DNA of 64,000 nucleotides from Planctomycetaceae bacterium (GCA_017795105.1 CP051247.1:2604001-2668000), one strand, 5' to 3'; positions 50,901 to 60,109 are shown, numbered from the stretch's first letter. Notes: generated by a model from the letters alone, not told the origin. Program-made: numbers and translations.

Positions 50901-51461
50901 TCACACCCCCTTCACATGCATCTCAAACTCCACCTCGTCCAGAAGCTCATCCATCCGCTCCCGAAACACCTCCCAGTCCTCCTGATGCACGTGACACGTC
51001 ACAACAACCTCCCCATCATCCCCGCCACTCTCCACCGGCAACTCCATCACCGGCTTCAGCATCAAGTCATTCAGATCCTCCTCACTGAATCCCGTCAGCG
51101 TCTCATCAAAGTCGGGTAACTCAACAAGCTCGCCCATCAGGTCCTGCAGCTTCGCCACATCCCATCGACCACCCGCCCGCTCATTGTTGAGCACCACATT
51201 CAGCGCCTTCTCCCGCTCCATCGGCAGATCGACCACAACCACCGGCACGTCCCTCTCCCCTTCTGCCTGAAGAATTGCCAGCCGCTGATGTCCCCCCACC
51301 ACGTGGCCAGTTCTCTCGTTCCACACCAGCGGCTGCACCAGATCAAACTCCGTCAGCGATCGCTTCAGCCGCTCGAACTCCGCCATTCCCGGCTTCAACT
51401 CGACCCGCGGGTTATACGGAGCTGGCTGCAATCGCTCGATCGCCACCGTTTCAATGCGCAT
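50901..51461 (-). CDS. ParB/Srx-fold (ParB-N) protein
   Basis: 186 residues from ATG 51461 (MRIETVAIERLQPAPYNPRV), GGGAGGTG upstream. ParB N-terminal domain: IERLQPAPYNPR, LTEFDLVQPLVWNERTGHVV and GGHQRLAILQAEGE (the CTP-binding-type GGHQR box). The rest has VVDLPMEREKALNVVLNNER, GRWDVAKLQDLMGELV and DETLTGFSEEDLNDLM. No HTH is visible, so it is a phage-type nuclease-like or regulatory ParB, not a partition ParB. It overlaps the upstream HTH gene by 11 bases. Confidence 0.85.
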   Translation of the reverse strand: MRIETVAIERLQPAPYNPRVELKPGMAEFERLKRSLTEFDLVQPLVWNERTGHVVGGHQRLAILQAEGERDVPVVVVDLPMEREKALNVVLNNERAGGRWDVAKLQDLMGELVELPDFDETLTGFSEEDLNDLMLKPVMELPVESGGDDGEVVVTCHVHQEDWEVFRERMDELLDEVEFEMHVKGV

Positions 51462-51816
51462 TCCGACACCTCCCACATCCCACCTGTCGATCAGGATCCG
51501 AGAACCCATCCTCATGAAGCTCATCGAACTCCTCCGGATCCCCCATCCTCAGCCACTCAGGCGACTGCCGCAAACTCTCCCGCAGATCCCGTTTCACCTT
51601 CGCCAGAATCCGCGATACATGCCCTCGATGATGCCCGAACACCGATCCAATCATCTCCAGCGGCCACCCGCCATTCTCACGCAACGCCAGAATCGCCAGC
51701 GCCTTCCACCGCTCCGGCCGCTCCCCCGCATACTGCTCATGCACCAACGTCCAGAAATCGTCCCGCCCCACCCGAGGCAAAACCATCCGCTCACCACTTT
51801 CACGCATCACAGACAT
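51451..51816 (-). CDS. HTH regulator-like protein at the head of the cluster
   Basis: 121 residues from ATG 51816 (MSVMRESGERMVLPRVGRDD), with GGAAGGAAGGG upstream. Helix-turn-helix in ALRENGGWPLEMIGSVFGHH-RGHVSRILAKVKRDLRE, like a sigma-70 region-4 or terminase-type HTH. The tail is acidic, then Cys/Arg-rich (DRQVGCGRCRNAH). First gene of the long minus-strand operon; it may regulate the cluster or take part in DNA recognition. Confidence 0.7.
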   Translation of the reverse strand: MSVMRESGERMVLPRVGRDDFWTLVHEQYAGERPERWKALAILALRENGGWPLEMIGSVFGHHRGHVSRILAKVKRDLRESLRQSPEWLRMGDPEEFDELHEDGFSDPDRQVGCGRCRNAH

Positions 51817-51875
51817 CTTCAATCCCTTCCTTCCAGAACCCACTCAATTCAACCTCAATAAATTTGTTGCGCTAA

Positions 51876-52052
51876 CCTTCTCCTTCTCCCCCTTCAGGGG
51901 GAGAAGGTGCCTGAAGGGCGGATAAGGGGCCGATCAATCAACCCAGCCCCTGTGCGGACGTGTATTGCGTCAACCACCACCCTCACGGCTCTTCCTCCCG
52001 ATAGATTCCCTCCCCGTACCAGGGTGCCACTGCTGGCTCGCCCAGCAGTGCC
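51876..52052. repeat. 'I' and 'B' repeats upstream of the cluster
   Basis: 51882-51935 I: TTCTCCCCCTTCAGGGGGAG and GCCTGAAGGGCGGATAAGGG. 52021-52050 B: GGGTGCCACTGCTGG-CTCG-CCCAGCAGTG. 51817-52211 is the divergent promoter region of the cluster and the E1-like gene; no clear -35/-10 pair seen. Confidence 0.8.
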
Positions 52053-52211
52053 CGATCGGTATCCAACCCCGCATCGCGTTCGTCCTCGACGCACACCCCT
52101 TCCCCATGCACAACTTCGAACCTAAACTTCCCTCTGGTAACACCCCCTGTCGATTCAATTTCGACAAATCTCGACCGCACTCCTGTTTGAATTCACGACG
52201 CCCATTTCCGC

Positions 52212-53243
52212 ATGAATCCCGACCGCTATCGCAAGCAGATCCTCTTCCAGCCCATCGGCTCCGAAGGCCAGCAGCGACTCGCCTCCGCCCGCGTCGCCAT
52301 CATCGGCTGCGGAGCGCTCGGCTCCTCCATCGCCGAAACACTCACCCGTGCCGGCGTCGGTTATCTCCGCATCATCGACCGCGACTTCGTCGACCTCTCC
52401 AACCTGCAGCGGCAACACCTTTTCACGGAGGCCGATGTCGCCTCCCATCAGCCCAAAGCCATCGCCGCCAGCCAGCGTCTTCAGGAGATCAACTCCGAAG
52501 TCACCATCGAACCTCACGTCACCGACGTGCATTCCGGCAACATCGCCAGCCTGGTCCACTCCTGCGACCTCATCATGGATGGCACCGACAACTTCGAGAC
52601 TCGCTTCCTCATCAACGACATCGCTCTCGAAACCAGCACTCCCTGGATCTCGGGCGGCGTGATCGCGGCTCGCGGACAGGTCTTCACCATCGTTCCCCAG
52701 CAGACCGCCTGCCTCCGCTGCCTGCTCGATGGCGAACCGCCTCAGACCGAAACCTGCGACACCTCCGGCGTCATCGGACCAGCCGTGAACATCATCGCTT
52801 CACTCCAGTGCACTCGGGCGCTGCAGTGGATCACGTCCGCCGGCTCGCACATCGATCGCCGCATGACAATCATCGATGCCTGGGAAGGATCGTTTCAACA
52901 AGTCGATCTCACTTCCCTCTGGCAGAATCGCGACTGCCCCGCCTGCACCGGCTCCGAACGTCTCTGGCTATCCGGCAAACGCGGCAGTCAGTCCACCGCC
53001 CTCTGCGGCCGCAACGCCGTCCAGATCGCCCCTGCCGATCGCCGCACCATCGACCTCGCCGCCCAGGCCGAGCAATGGAAGCCACTTGGCCAGATCTCCC
53101 TCAATCCGTTTCTCCTGTGGCTACAGCCACAGGAATCCCCCGACCACGAAATCCACCTCTTCCGAGACGGCCGAGCCATCATCAAAGGCACCGAAGACCT
53201 CGCCCTCGCCCGAACCCTCTACAACCGCTACGTTCCGTCTTAG
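52212..53243 (+). CDS. ThiF/MoeB-family E1-like adenylyltransferase
   Basis: 343 residues. NPDRYRKQILFQPIGSEGQQ, then ARVAIIGCGALGSSIAETLT (ATP loop GxGxxG), DRDFVDLSNLQRQHLF (Arg finger), PKAIAASQRLQEINS and LIMDGTDNFETRFLINDIAL. Zinc Cys pairs are CLRC and CPAC. Such enzymes adenylate the C-terminal Gly-Gly of ThiS/MoaD-type sulfur carriers (thiamine or molybdopterin pathways). There is no rhodanese domain; the last ~100 residues are variable (SLNPFLLWLQPQESPDHEIH). No carrier gene is nearby, so thiamine versus molybdopterin cannot be decided. Confidence 0.9.
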   Translation: MNPDRYRKQILFQPIGSEGQQRLASARVAIIGCGALGSSIAETLTRAGVGYLRIIDRDFVDLSNLQRQHLFTEADVASHQPKAIAASQRLQEINSEVTIEPHVTDVHSGNIASLVHSCDLIMDGTDNFETRFLINDIALETSTPWISGGVIAARGQVFTIVPQQTACLRCLLDGEPPQTETCDTSGVIGPAVNIIASLQCTRALQWITSAGSHIDRRMTIIDAWEGSFQQVDLTSLWQNRDCPACTGSERLWLSGKRGSQSTALCGRNAVQIAPADRRTIDLAAQAEQWKPLGQISLNPFLLWLQPQESPDHEIHLFRDGRAIIKGTEDLALARTLYNRYVPS

Positions 53244-53279
53244 AAACGCGGCCCGGCAAGCATCCCAAGCCCCCCTCGA

Positions 53280-53312
53280 AGGGTGGCACTGCTGGCTTGC
53301 CAAGCAGTACTA
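53280..53312. repeat. 'B' palindrome
   Basis: GGTGGCACTGCTGG-CTTG-CCAAGCAGTAC, slightly decayed. Between here and 53522 I see no gene. Confidence 0.7.
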
Positions 53313-53522
53313 ACGACACATAGTCGATCCCCAGCAAAGTAACGATCGCCGAAGAAGCCAGCAGGATGTCTCCGCGAGTACGCTCTTAGCCTTCCTCCAT
53401 CCCGACCAAAGATTCATTTAACCGGCCCTCATTTTCCGCTATTCTATACGGAGGTCGTGGTTCACTCAGCCGCGACACCGAACCTTCACTCTCCCGATCG
53501 GCACCTTCACGCAGAGCGTCCC

Positions 53523-53750
53523 ATGTCCGAACTCAAACCACCCCGCCGGAAAGTCCCGTTTCTGGACTGGCTCCTGCTCATCACCAACATCACCTGGGTC
53601 TACGGTCTCTATCGACTCACGGCTGCCCCCGCTCAAAATGCCGAAGAGCTCAATGCCCAGTACACACTCGTCTGGTTCGGACTCATTGCCACCGTCATCG
53701 TCTTCTTCGTCCGCATCTACGTGAACAAGAAATCCAAAGGCTCTCCCTAA
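53523..53750 (+). CDS. small two-helix membrane protein
   Basis: 75 residues from ATG 53523 (MSELKPPRRKVPFLDWLLLI). Two membrane segments: LDWLLLITNITWVYGLYRLT (~14-33) and TLVWFGLIATVIVFFVRIYV (~48-67), separated by an acidic loop (QNAEELNAQ); the basic tail KKSKGSP probably stays inside. Family not recognised. The next small gene is 33 bases downstream, likely co-transcribed. Confidence 0.68.
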   Translation: MSELKPPRRKVPFLDWLLLITNITWVYGLYRLTAAPAQNAEELNAQYTLVWFGLIATVIVFFVRIYVNKKSKGSP

Positions 53751-53783
53751 CAGCCTCGGTCACTACTGAAAGTCTGGTCTCAC

Positions 53784-53960
53784 ATGCCACTCAACAAAAA
53801 GCAGAAGAAACAGATCGACGTCCTTCGCCAGAAAATCCAGAAGCTCCGCCTCCAGCTCTCCGGCGCTAAACAACAGATGGACGATCCTCAGGAAGTCGAA
53901 CGACTCCAGGAGCAAATCAACACCCACGAGGCCGAAATCGAAAAGATCAAATCCGCCTAG
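53784..53960 (+). CDS. 58-residue coiled-coil protein
   Basis: Short gene ATG 53784 to TAG 53960. MPLNKKQKKQIDVLRQKIQK, LRLQLSGAKQQMDDPQEVER and LQEQINTHEAEIEKIKSA: almost entirely charged helix with heptad spacing, no Trp/Cys. A small basic-to-acidic coiled coil of this kind is consistent with a conserved planctomycete protein of unknown role. In-phase coding bias and tight spacing with its neighbour support it. Confidence 0.7.
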   Translation: MPLNKKQKKQIDVLRQKIQKLRLQLSGAKQQMDDPQEVERLQEQINTHEAEIEKIKSA

Positions 53961-53980
53961 AAGTCGTGATCAAGAACGGT

Positions 53981-54103
53981 GGGATGGCCCAGACGTGCAC
54001 GTCTGGGTGGCGAAGCCACAAGAAGCCTGTCAGTTTCGTAGAACTCAACCGAACACTCTCCGTCACTCTCAGCCAGTGGCACAGACATTCCTGTCTGTGG
54101 GGA
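53981..54103. repeat. 'D' element and 'G' palindrome
   Basis: 53982-54030 D: GGATGGCCCAGACGTGCACG-TCTGGG, GTGGC-GAA-GCCAC, AAGAAGCCTGTC. 54073-54101 G: AGTGGCACAGACA-TTCC-TGTCTGTGG. 54104-54236 has no gene. Confidence 0.85.
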
Positions 54104-54236
54104 GGAGAACGTCGCAGCGGCACATCTCGAACTTCCGGTCATCGAAGCCTGGCTCCCCGAAACATTCATCAGCAATCCCTGCGAGCGCCCCGCGGCTCGC
54201 CTAGCAGTGCTCTCATCAATCGCCAAACAATCCAGC

Positions 54237-54719
54237 ATGCCTCCCACCACGCCCACCATCATTGTCGTCCACCACAAAGAACGACGCAGCAAATGCACCG
54301 TCGAGCCCCTTCGCCCCCAGCCCGGTTTCGACTTCTGGAACTTCCCCCTCAAGCAGCCACATACCCTCACGAACTACGTGCGTCTCTCCATCGACGGCCC
54401 CCGCCTTTCTCCGGCCGATCGCGATTCCGGACTGCTGGTCCTCGATGCCACCTGGCGACTCGCCGCCCGAATGGAAGCCGAGTTCATCGACGTCCCCCCA
54501 CGCTCACTCCCCGTCTGCCAGACCGCCTACCCGCGCCATTCCAAGCTCTTTGAAGATCCCGGCCAGGGGCTCGCCACCATTGAAGCGATTTACATCGCCT
54601 ACCTCTGCCTCGGCTACTCCACCGACGGACTGCTCGACAGCTACCGCTGGAAAGACGAATTTCTCGCGATCAACGCCGACACGATCGCAGCATTAGAAGC
54701 CGAGAATCCACCAGAGTGA
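54237..54719 (+). CDS. Tsr3-like (DUF367) aminocarboxypropyltransferase homologue
   Basis: 160 residues from ATG 54237. It follows the Tsr3 family throughout: RRSKCTVEPLRPQPGF (K-C-T block), LSPADRDSGLLVLDATW (L-S-P-x-D and D-x-S/T-W), RSLPVCQTAYPRHSKLFEDP (R-x-L-P ... A-x-P-x-x-Y/H-G), LATIEAIYIAYLCLGYSTDG (L-S-x-x-E-A) and YRWKDEFLAIN (F-x-W-G-x-x-F-x-x-x-N). In eukaryotes and archaea Tsr3 transfers the acp group from SAM to a small-subunit rRNA uridine (position 1191 in yeast). A bacterial copy is unexpected; its target is unknown. No ribosome-binding site is clear. Confidence 0.75.
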   Translation: MPPTTPTIIVVHHKERRSKCTVEPLRPQPGFDFWNFPLKQPHTLTNYVRLSIDGPRLSPADRDSGLLVLDATWRLAARMEAEFIDVPPRSLPVCQTAYPRHSKLFEDPGQGLATIEAIYIAYLCLGYSTDGLLDSYRWKDEFLAINADTIAALEAENPPE

Positions 54720-54732
54720 TCTCACGCCGCAA

Positions 54733-54993
54733 TCACTCAGAAGCACTTGTCAGCCGCATTCTGCTCGCGAAATAGACCAGCACACACGAAACGATCAGAA
54801 CGCCGGTCACCACGGAACTCACCGTCGAGGCATAAGGCTCATAAGCCGCCTTACGCGCGTCGTTCTGCGAGAAATACCATCCCGCCAACGCCTCACCGGC
54901 CAGCACAATGACAATCAGCCCGATTGCGCCCCACCGCAGCCGGTTCCATCGACGCCGGGCGCTTCCACCAGTCGCGTTCTCTTCACCCGCCAT
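54733..54993 (-). CDS. small two-helix membrane protein coupled to the PQQ-propeller gene
   Basis: 86 residues. Arg-rich cytoplasmic start (GGSARRRWNRLRW), membrane helix 1 WGAIGLIVIVLAGEALAGWY, loop SQNDARKAAYEPYAST, helix 2 VVTGVLIVSCVLVYFASRM. Family not recognised. Its ATG overlaps the stop of the large upstream gene (TGATG), so translation is coupled; the two proteins may work together in the envelope. Confidence 0.7.
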   Translation of the reverse strand: MAGEENATGGSARRRWNRLRWGAIGLIVIVLAGEALAGWYFSQNDARKAAYEPYASTVSSVVTGVLIVSCVLVYFASRMRLTSASE

Positions 54994-57900
54994 CAGTCAG
55001 ACTCCACTTCCTCCGCCGGAGGATCTTTTCTCGCGAAGTCCTCTTTCGGCTTCACCGTGAAAATCGCGTTGTAAGCATGCAGCCGAATCTGATGCGTTGA
55101 TCCCTGCCAGGAAATCTGCTGCACCTGATTCTGCGTCAGAATCGAGCGGTCCAGCATGACCTTTCCCGTTTCCTTGTCAATGATCTGCACATAGAACATC
55201 CCCAGATACAGGTTGTGCTTCTGCTCGTGCTTCGTTCCCGCCAGAATCAGCACCGGCATCTGATGCAAATCTTCCAGCACGAGATTCAGCTTCTCCGTCT
55301 CATGCACCCAGGCCAGCTCCTGCCGATCCAGATCGATGCACGCCACCAGCCCGTTCACGCGATGATTCGCGATGTTCAAATAGGTCGAATGCGTGTTCGA
55401 ATGGTTCAGCACCACATACAGCTGATTCCCTTCCGTAAACGCCAGCACATCGTTCAGATGCCGCCGCTTCAGCCGCTCATCCGCCGCCGAAACCACACTC
55501 TCACCACTCGTCGCATCAACCAGTTCCACACTCCCGTTCCGCCGCACAATCGCGACGCGATGATCATCGACCATCCCCAGATAATCATCCTCCTGCACCG
55601 AAATCTGCCACAGAGATTCCCTGCTCAACAGATTGCGTCCTTCCAGAATCATCACCCTTTTCTGAGGAGATGCCGAGCCTCCGACGTCGTCCAGTCCCAC
55701 CGGCAACGTGTCCGAAGGATCCCGCTCGTTCACCGTGACGACCACGTCGTCGACGAACGCAATCCCCACGGAAAGCAGCGATTCAAGCCCCTCCACATCC
55801 AGCGAGCGACCGTCCCGCGTATCAATCACCTGCGTCTCCGACAAATCCGGAGGCACCACACACAGTCGATCGTCATCGCCATAGATCAGTGCTTCTTGAG
55901 GAATCCCCCGCCGCGCCCAGCGAATCGAACCATCAACAATGTCGACGGCCAGCAATTCGTTCCGCCCCCGGAAACAGACCGTCGTCTCAGTCATCAACAC
56001 CAGTGGACCGTACTGGCTCCGTCCCTGATTCATCCGAAACCGGGAGGTCGCCGATTTCGCCCGCTTCAAAGAATGGATCGTTGATTTGCTCGGAGAAACG
56101 ACCCCCGCATTTCCCGCCTGTCGCACCACAGGCTGTGCCCATATCAGCTTCCGATCCGGCAACGAGTAACACTGCACCATCCCCTGGGAATACACCGTCA
56201 TCAGATGACCATGCACCCGAATTGGCAACACGTTCGATGTCGGCATATAGTCCGTCTGCTGCAGCGGAATCGACCACACCAGCTCATCGGTATCATTCCG
56301 CAGGATCTCCAGCCGTGACCGCCTCTGATCGTACACAAACCGATGCTGCTGGAAGTAAGGTTGCTCCGACTGCTCCAGATTCACGCTCCCTGCCTGCTGG
56401 GTCCATTGTGACGTCCCGAAATGAGACACCTCATACTCGTAATCGCCCCAGGCGGAAGCCGGAATCGACGCCGGTTCCCGCTGCTGATCAACCCGCGTCA
56501 GCCATTCATCAATCGTCGAACCATCAAGCAGCACCAGATCCTCATCAAACTCCGAAAGCTGCTGCGCGAGGAAACTCGCATCCTCATCCAGCCCAAAACT
56601 CTCCAGCAGACGGATCTTCGCCGTCAGCGCACTCGCCCGGACCGACGGATCCTCGCGTGCCGCCAGAGAATCGAGCGCAAACTCCGCCAGCGCGTAGTTC
56701 TTCTGCTCAACTGCTCGATCGGCCAACTCCAGATACAACTCCTCCAGCGCGGGATGAAATCCGTAAATGGCGATAACGTCCCGCATCGCCTCAACATCGC
56801 CACTGGCAATCGCCTGCTGCCCCGCCTCCATCACGGCTGCGGTAATTCGCGACGAAACTTCCCCTGTCGACTCTTCCCATAACTCCCGCATCCGGGCCGA
56901 CAGCCAGACATCCTCACGAACTTCCAGCACGGGCTGAGTCGTATCCTGCACCAGTTCCCGCCCGCCCAGACGGCTCAATTCCCCATACGTCTCCAGCGCT
57001 TCGGTATAACGTTTCGCCACACTCGCCGCTCGCGCGCGCAACCGTAAATAACGCTCCCGGTCATCCCGCGAAACCACGTACTCTTTCAGCTCTTCCAGCT
57101 CCGCGTTCGAAGGAGTCTCCCTGGCTTCTATCACCTGGAACAACGTCTGCCGCATCTGCTTCCGATACGTCCCCTCGTCCTGACCATTCAACGCCGACAC
57201 ATCGATTCTTCGCAGCGATGCCAGCGCATCGTCAAATCGCTTCTCCAGCAACTGGATCTGGGCCTGTCTCGTCAACGCCCGGAAGTCCGTCGGGTCCGCG
57301 GCCAGCCGCTGCTTCACGTCCGCTTCGACATCCGCTTTCGGCTCGAACATCGCCACTTCGCCGGCAGCCGCCGAAATCAACCGCCCCTGGGACATAATCA
57401 GATTCCCCAGCCGCAGCCCCTCTTCCTCGATCGCCGCCCGACCTGAAAACTCATTCGTTTTCAGATCGAAATACCAGATCTCTTTCCCCGCCATCGGCAC
57501 CAGCAGCTGATCCTCCAGCATGATGGCGCGGCCACTCGGCTGCCAGCTCTCGTTTCTCGCCACACTGTCGAAATCACCATACTCCCGGGACCACAGCCGA
57601 TTCCCAGTCTCCGCCTCCACCGCAGTCAACTCCCGTCGACCGACGACCAGCATCGCCCCTTCATAAGAACCTGCCACATACAGGCCACCATCGACATCAT
57701 GAATTCGCCACAGTTCCTCACCGTCTCCCAGACGGAAGCCAGCCAGCATCCGCGACTCCGCCGGAGCCATCACAATTGTCTGCCCAACCACCTGCGGCGG
57801 CGTCGGGAACCAGCGATCATTCAACGACCCCGGAGACACCGGCGCATACCCGCCTCCCCGGAACTGCCGCTTGTTCTCGTTCGTTTCGCTGTCCTTGTAA

Positions 57901-59714
57901 CTCGAAATCCACACGACTTCCGCAGCCGCGCGGTCCACGCCCACCAGCAGCCCCACACTCGTTGGACAAACCAGCACGCCATCCGACAACGCCACCTGAG
58001 CCGGCCACCACCGCCGCATCGCATCCTGATTAATCGGCAGATCCGTGTAGGCCAGCAGGCTCGACCACTTCACATCCCCCGAATCACTCGCCAAGCAGTA
58101 CAGACGAATCGCGTTGTCCTGCTCGCCCATAACGAACAGCTCATCCTCGTCGGCCAGCGGAGGCCCCAGAAAGAACGTCCCGGCCAAATCCGAATCAAGT
58201 CGATCCGACAGACGCTCTCCCCCGACGCTCCACTTCTGCTGCCCGGTCTCTAAATCGTACGCCGCCAGCCGATTCGATCCCCAGTCCCGACGGTACGGAT
58301 CGTTGTCCTCCAGCGAGTTGTTCGTGTAGTACGATGACCCAATCAAATTCGACAGCACGGCACTCTGCTCAATCACGAACACATCCGAGCCGTCACTCGT
58401 AATCGTTCCATGCACCCCATTCCGGAACAGAAAATTCGCCAGCGGATGATTCTCCGTCTGCGTCCCCTGATACGGAGAGACCACATTCCCCCGAATCACA
58501 AACTCCTGCTGATGCACACTATTTTTTCCGCCTGAAGTCAACAGCCGCGACGGAGGCACCGTTTCCCGAGACTCCCACCGCACATGACCGGTCTCGCTGT
58601 CGACAACACACAGCCCATCGAACGTTCGGAACACCACCGAGGAACCAACACTGATCGGCTGCATCGCCGGAATCGCCGGCGTCCGCGACACCTCCAGATC
58701 ATCCTGCAACTGACGCACCTGTTCCCGCACGTCCGAATGCTCCGTCGTCGGCTTCTGCCACGAACTGATCAACAGCGGATGTCCGCCCGAAGCCTGACCG
58801 CTCCGATTCTTCGCTCCCCCCGGGTGCAGCCAGTCGTCCAGCGGAGGATTGAAGTAAGCCCGAAGCGTCTTCCACGCATTCCGAACTTCCGCAATCGAAT
58901 TCCCCGGCAACCGCCGTTCGAGCACTTTCACATCAGCTTCCGGCATCACATCGAGTTGCTCCGCTTCCGGCGACTCCAGTCCTCCCTTTTCGAAAACCGC
59001 TGCCGCCTTGAAACGCCAGACCGGATCCTTCGCCAGTTCACTCTCAGTTCCCAGCAGTCGACGATACCACTGAGCCGCGATCGCAAACTCACCGCGATCG
59101 ACATGCACCGAAGCAATCCGATTCGCCGCCGCCTGCCCGGCCTCCGTATGGAAGTACCGCTCGGCCACTTCGCGAATCACCGACATGTCCGAAGCATTGA
59201 ATCCGTCGTCCAGCATCTTCCTGGCCAGACCGCCGTATGTCCGCTCGTACGTCTCCCGGGCGTCGGGAGGCAACGCTCCAATCCGCTCCTGCACATCCCA
59301 GCGCAGCGATCGATAGCGGCCATCGTCCCCCAGCATCACCGAGTCGGCCGGGGCATCGAGCAGGTTCTGATAAATCTGAATCGCTTCCGGCCACTGCCCC
59401 CTCTCAGCCCGAGTCCGCGCATTCTCCAGCACCATCTCATGCTCACGGATCAAAGGAATCCGCGGATCCGTCGGCTCGCGTCTCTCCCCCTTCTCAATCT
59501 TCGGCAGCTTCACACCGGCCGGCCCCTCTTCCTTCCCGCCTCCAAACAATCGCTCCAGCGCGTTCTTCACCGGATTCTCCACCGGATCGGTATCCTGCTT
59601 CTCCTCGGCTGGCGGAGTCTTCGCATCTTCCTGAGCACGAGTCTCGGAAGAGACCGTCAGCAGGACTGCCAGCACAAAGAACAGCCACAACGGAGTTCGG
59701 AGTTGTTGCATCAT
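54993..59714 (-). CDS. very large exported PQQ-propeller/TPR-like protein
   Basis: 1573 residues from ATG 59714 (MMQQLRTPLWLFFVLAVLLT, a signal peptide; GGAAG upstream). ~30-130: acidic linker. ~100-280: TPR-like helices (RGQWPEAIQIYQNLLDAPAD, RGEFAIAAQWYRRLLGTESE). ~340-800: first propeller-like part (VVDSETGHVRWESRETVPPS, YDLETGQQKWSVGGERLSDR, AVEAETGNRLWSREYGDFDS). ~820-1130: second helical part (LLEKRFDDALASLRRIDVSA, KRYTEALETYGELSRLGG). ~1170-1573: second propeller (LLAVDIVDGSIRWARRGIPQ, ACIDLDRQELAWVHETEKLN). No catalytic motif is visible. It could be a scaffold of the cell envelope. The downstream small membrane protein is translationally coupled. Confidence 0.85.
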   Translation of the reverse strand: MMQQLRTPLWLFFVLAVLLTVSSETRAQEDAKTPPAEEKQDTDPVENPVKNALERLFGGGKEEGPAGVKLPKIEKGERREPTDPRIPLIREHEMVLENARTRAERGQWPEAIQIYQNLLDAPADSVMLGDDGRYRSLRWDVQERIGALPPDARETYERTYGGLARKMLDDGFNASDMSVIREVAERYFHTEAGQAAANRIASVHVDRGEFAIAAQWYRRLLGTESELAKDPVWRFKAAAVFEKGGLESPEAEQLDVMPEADVKVLERRLPGNSIAEVRNAWKTLRAYFNPPLDDWLHPGGAKNRSGQASGGHPLLISSWQKPTTEHSDVREQVRQLQDDLEVSRTPAIPAMQPISVGSSVVFRTFDGLCVVDSETGHVRWESRETVPPSRLLTSGGKNSVHQQEFVIRGNVVSPYQGTQTENHPLANFLFRNGVHGTITSDGSDVFVIEQSAVLSNLIGSSYYTNNSLEDNDPYRRDWGSNRLAAYDLETGQQKWSVGGERLSDRLDSDLAGTFFLGPPLADEDELFVMGEQDNAIRLYCLASDSGDVKWSSLLAYTDLPINQDAMRRWWPAQVALSDGVLVCPTSVGLLVGVDRAAAEVVWISSYKDSETNENKRQFRGGGYAPVSPGSLNDRWFPTPPQVVGQTIVMAPAESRMLAGFRLGDGEELWRIHDVDGGLYVAGSYEGAMLVVGRRELTAVEAETGNRLWSREYGDFDSVARNESWQPSGRAIMLEDQLLVPMAGKEIWYFDLKTNEFSGRAAIEEEGLRLGNLIMSQGRLISAAAGEVAMFEPKADVEADVKQRLAADPTDFRALTRQAQIQLLEKRFDDALASLRRIDVSALNGQDEGTYRKQMRQTLFQVIEARETPSNAELEELKEYVVSRDDRERYLRLRARAASVAKRYTEALETYGELSRLGGRELVQDTTQPVLEVREDVWLSARMRELWEESTGEVSSRITAAVMEAGQQAIASGDVEAMRDVIAIYGFHPALEELYLELADRAVEQKNYALAEFALDSLAAREDPSVRASALTAKIRLLESFGLDEDASFLAQQLSEFDEDLVLLDGSTIDEWLTRVDQQREPASIPASAWGDYEYEVSHFGTSQWTQQAGSVNLEQSEQPYFQQHRFVYDQRRSRLEILRNDTDELVWSIPLQQTDYMPTSNVLPIRVHGHLMTVYSQGMVQCYSLPDRKLIWAQPVVRQAGNAGVVSPSKSTIHSLKRAKSATSRFRMNQGRSQYGPLVLMTETTVCFRGRNELLAVDIVDGSIRWARRGIPQEALIYGDDDRLCVVPPDLSETQVIDTRDGRSLDVEGLESLLSVGIAFVDDVVVTVNERDPSDTLPVGLDDVGGSASPQKRVMILEGRNLLSRESLWQISVQEDDYLGMVDDHRVAIVRRNGSVELVDATSGESVVSAADERLKRRHLNDVLAFTEGNQLYVVLNHSNTHSTYLNIANHRVNGLVACIDLDRQELAWVHETEKLNLVLEDLHQMPVLILAGTKHEQKHNLYLGMFYVQIIDKETGKVMLDRSILTQNQVQQISWQGSTHQIRLHAYNAIFTVKPKEDFARKDPPAEEVESD

Positions 59715-60109
59715 TTCAGAAACTTCCAGTAACCCGCGAAAGGCTCTCTCGCTGGCGGCACAGGCCGGGAGTGATTTCAGGGAACGCGGGTGGGAATGAA
59801 GATTCGGGAGTGTTTGTCGACATGAAATCAGCACGGTCACGAACCTCGCCGCGGCATGTCATCACATGCAGAGATCCGTACACCGACTCCCCATTATACG
59901 ACCGCCCCCAAACCCCTGCTACCACCTTTTCCGGCCAGCCGAGAACTCTCCCTATCCCTTTCCAGTCGAACTCCAATCACTTCCATGGCTGAAAAATCGG
60001 CTCATCATGCCTAGAATCAGGACATGCTCGGGCCACCCGAACACAACCGGATCGATCCGCCCGACCAATCCCGCCCTGTGACCACTCAGCCCCGGGGGTA
60101 CTCCACACG
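59715..60109. other. divergent intergenic region
   Basis: About 395 bases between divergent genes. A TATAAT on the minus strand (59898-59893) could serve the large PQQ gene but lacks a good -35. No hairpin or repeat family member recognised. Confidence 0.45.

Noticed and set aside
32201..52050. Reading the phage-like cluster as a tailocin (headless tail)
   Set aside because: Terminase, portal, protease, decoration and capsid genes are all present and look intact, so heads are expected.
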